A program made the position numbers and the translations under genes. This document shows positions 4,133 to 6,064 of a stretch of 6,064 nt of DNA, one piece after another. The notes beneath the pieces were generated by a model. It searched no databases and was not told where the DNA came from. It was given only the letters and a program-made list of their open reading frames with translations. This stretch comes from Clostridia bacterium (GTDB taxonomy: Bacteria; Bacillota; Clostridia; Christensenellales; Aristaeellaceae), in NCBI GenBank assembly GCA_017620115.1, contig JAFZRB010000034.1, forward strand, positions 1-6,064, given 5' to 3'. Numbering within the stretch: position 1 is the stretch's first letter; each line of letters opens with the position of its first letter.

Positions 4133-6064
4133 TCAGCCGTTCTCCAGCCGCCGCATCTGCGCCTTCTTTTCGATTTCCCGGATGAGGGCGTCCGGGTCGA
4201 CGCCGTTCTCGATGGCGTCGAAGGCGATGCTCGTGAGGCCGATGTCCTCCAGCTCGCCGCCGGTTTCCAGCATGACATCGCCGTCGTGCGCGCGATACCA
4301 CTCGAGCGTGTCCGGCGAGATGATCCAGTAGTAGCTGTCCATCTCCCGCTGGAACGCGACGGAGCTCGCCAAGCGCTCTTCGGCGGACGCGTCGCCCGCG
4401 TTCACGCGCTCCTGGAACCGCCTGATCTGATCCTCGATGTCCGCCTGCGCGCGCCGGTAGGCCGCCTCGTCGCGCTCCGGCTCGCCGAACGCCGGGCTCA
4501 GCGTGGCGCGCGCGGCGTGGGACACATAGTCCACGGCCTCCTCCAGCAGCGCCGTGGCCTCGGCGGGGTGGCGGCTGGCCGGGTTCACGAACGCCACCGC
4601 GCACATCACCGGCATTACCACGGGGCTGTCCGCGCTGATGGACAGCCGCAGGGGATAGTACTCGTAGCGCCTTGAAAACACCCTCTCGCCCACGGCCACG
4701 TCGTCGTAGTTATTCAGCAGCGGGTTGCTCTCCCAGCCCGATTCGAGCGCCTGCGCCTCCTCGGCGAGGCCCTCGAAATCGACAATCGCCAGAGCCTCCA
4801 GCGCGGCGCGCAGCTCGGGCGTGTCCCAGGAGGTCTGGCGGCCCGCCTGAATTTCCAGCTGATAGTCGCTCAGCAGCCGTTTCAGCAGGGGATAGCAGGC
4901 GTTCAGCGCGTTCGTCCAGCTCGATACCACCGGTACTTTTCCGTTGCCCTTCAGCGACGCGATGAAGTTCAGGAAATCCGGCCAGTTTGTCGGCACGTCA
5001 TCCACGGTCAGCCCCAGCGCCTCCAGCGCGGCCAGGTTGACGGAAATCCCCATGGCCTGCGCCTCCAGCGGCACGGCGGTCACATGGCCGTTCCGGATAA
5101 AGGCGTCCCGCAGAGCGGGATACATGCTTTCCACGTACTCCGAGAGGACGCTGCTGTCCAGCTCCAGCGCGTAGCCGCGCTCGAGGATGTCCATGACAGA
5201 CGCTTCGCTGCCCCACACAGTGTGCATCACGAAGATGTCGATATCCTCCATGCGGGTGAGGAGCCGCTCGATGATCTGGCTGGCCTGAACGGTCGCCACG
5301 GTCACATTCGGATGGCTGCGGTCAAAGGCGAGTATGGCGTTGTCCATCGGCTCGGCCCAGTAATCATCCCGGCCCACCACCAGCTCGACGGCGTCGCCGG
5401 CCGCCCGTCCCGTCACCTGCCGGACGGCGACGCCGTTATAGCCGCCCGCCGCGTAAGCGCCGCAGGGCAGAACCACCGCGCACGCACCGCAATACTGCTG
5501 CGTGTCGATGGGCACGGAGGCGACGCGCTCCGTTTCGCCCGTGGCGGGATCCAGCGCCGTGAGGTAGCCGTTGCAGACGAACAGGATGCGGTTCGTGCCC
5601 GGCTCCTGCGCGGGTGAGGCGACATACCCGTCTTCCGGCGAGAAGCGCGCGATCTCCGTGACGCGGCCGGAGGGCACGTCCACCCGGTTGAAGATGTATT
5701 CCGTGCCGTCGTTCCACGCCTCGTCGACCGCTATCACGCCGCCGTCGCAGGGAAACACCATGCCCTCCCAGCAGCGGGCGTCCGTGACCGTGGCGCGGCT
5801 GCCGTCCAGCGGGATGAAGCAGAGCCGCATGTCGCCCATATACACCTCCGCGCACAACACGTCGCCTACAACGCAGCAGCCGTCGATCTGCAGCCGGCCG
5901 TCGCTCTCCAGCGCCTGCCAGTCGACGGGGCCGGCCGGGGCGAAGTCCGCCTCGCCCTGCTCGTTGATGGTCAGATGGCAGAGCCCGCAGTCCGTCATGC
6001 CGCGGCCGTCCGAGGTGTTCACCAGCGCGCACACCCCGCCGTCCCAGCTGAACCACGCGATTAC
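4133..6064 (-). CDS. Extracellular solute-binding-like protein with beta-repeat N-terminal half (5' end outside window)
   Basis: The frame is open from the window edge to the stop at 4135-4133, giving 643 visible residues. The GTG at 6034 is not taken as the start because the frame continues upstream with similar sequence (IAWFSWDGG). Residues 1 to about 225 look like short beta-strand repeats with DG/NG turns (for example NGYLTALDPATGETERVASV), as in beta-propellers. From about 226 the pattern is that of ABC-importer family 1 solute-binding proteins: ELVVGR, AILAFDRSHPNVTV, a middle DIDIFVM, YPALRDAFIRNGHVTAVP, an MGISVNLAALEALGL segment and a VPTNWPDFLNFI segment. A helical, charged stretch follows at about 530-575. 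Thirteen cysteines lie in the first 201 visible residues and only two after that. Any signal peptide or lipobox would be off-window. The ligand is unknown and no transporter genes are visible nearby. It converges on rplT. Confidence 0.85.
   Translation of the reverse strand, partial: VIAWFSWDGGVCALVNTSDGRGMTDCGLCHLTINEQGEADFAPAGPVDWQALESDGRLQIDGCCVVGDVLCAEVYMGDMRLCFIPLDGSRATVTDARCWEGMVFPCDGGVIAVDEAWNDGTEYIFNRVDVPSGRVTEIARFSPEDGYVASPAQEPGTNRILFVCNGYLTALDPATGETERVASVPIDTQQYCGACAVVLPCGAYAAGGYNGVAVRQVTGRAAGDAVELVVGRDDYWAEPMDNAILAFDRSHPNVTVATVQASQIIERLLTRMEDIDIFVMHTVWGSEASVMDILERGYALELDSSVLSEYVESMYPALRDAFIRNGHVTAVPLEAQAMGISVNLAALEALGLTVDDVPTNWPDFLNFIASLKGNGKVPVVSSWTNALNACYPLLKRLLSDYQLEIQAGRQTSWDTPELRAALEALAIVDFEGLAEEAQALESGWESNPLLNNYDDVAVGERVFSRRYEYYPLRLSISADSPVVMPVMCAVAFVNPASRHPAEATALLEEAVDYVSHAARATLSPAFGEPERDEAAYRRAQADIEDQIRRFQERVNAGDASAEERLASSVAFQREMDSYYWIISPDTLEWYRAHDGDVMLETGGELEDIGLTSIAFDAIENGVDPDALIREIEKKAQMRRLENG

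Noticed and set aside
4076..4675. Plus-strand frame of 199 codons after rplT
   Set aside because: It starts inside the terminator region and runs antisense to the 3' end of the converging gene; no ribosome binding site or family features.
5976..5990. CxxCH (CGLCH), a heme c attachment motif, in the solute-binding-like protein
   Set aside because: There is only one copy, it lies inside a beta-repeat region without cytochrome features, and the region is rich in cysteine anyway; chance is likelier.

Overview
The window is a GC-rich stretch of a Bacillota (Firmicutes) chromosome, most likely a class Clostridia gut-type anaerobe. The grounds are a T-box riboswitch in front of thrS, a leader-regulated infC-rpmI-rplT operon, strong AAGGAGG-type ribosome binding sites, and a solute-binding-protein-like gene of the kind common in such genomes. 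I cannot place the genus from sequence alone.

Layout. On the minus strand at the left edge are the first 49 codons of a gene that runs off the window (1-147), preceded by a small 57-residue protein gene (190-363). A rho-independent terminator (467-506) ends thrS (524-2416, minus), which encodes threonyl-tRNA synthetase. About 540 bp without protein genes (2417-2956) separate thrS from the divergent infC operon. This gap is dense with regulation: the thrS T-box leader with an ACC threonine specifier and its terminator, the thrS promoter, a perfect-consensus promoter for infC, and an infC leader with an intrinsic attenuator that fits the L20-leader class. The plus-strand operon is infC (IF3, start codon AUU), rpmI (L35) and rplT (L20), ending in a terminator at 4079-4120 that reads in both directions. 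From the right, on the minus strand, a large gene (4133 to the window end, 5' end missing) converges on it. Its product has a repeat-like beta N-terminal half and an ABC-type extracellular solute-binding-protein-like C-terminal half.

How the parts work together. The centre is a translation-supply locus read outward from one intergenic region. thrS responds to uncharged tRNA-Thr through the T-box. infC-rpmI-rplT is driven by a very strong promoter and is probably held back by L20 acting on the leader and by IF3 acting against its own AUU start. The two flanking regions are functionally unrelated as far as can be seen.

Most of the window is well-known biology. The less ordinary points are a ThrRS that lacks the TGS domain and carries an insertion in its catalytic domain, the cysteine-rich N-terminal half of the solute-binding-like protein, and the small acidic-centred ORF. 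I found no sign of a CRISPR array, mobile element, tRNA/rRNA gene or clearly novel system.
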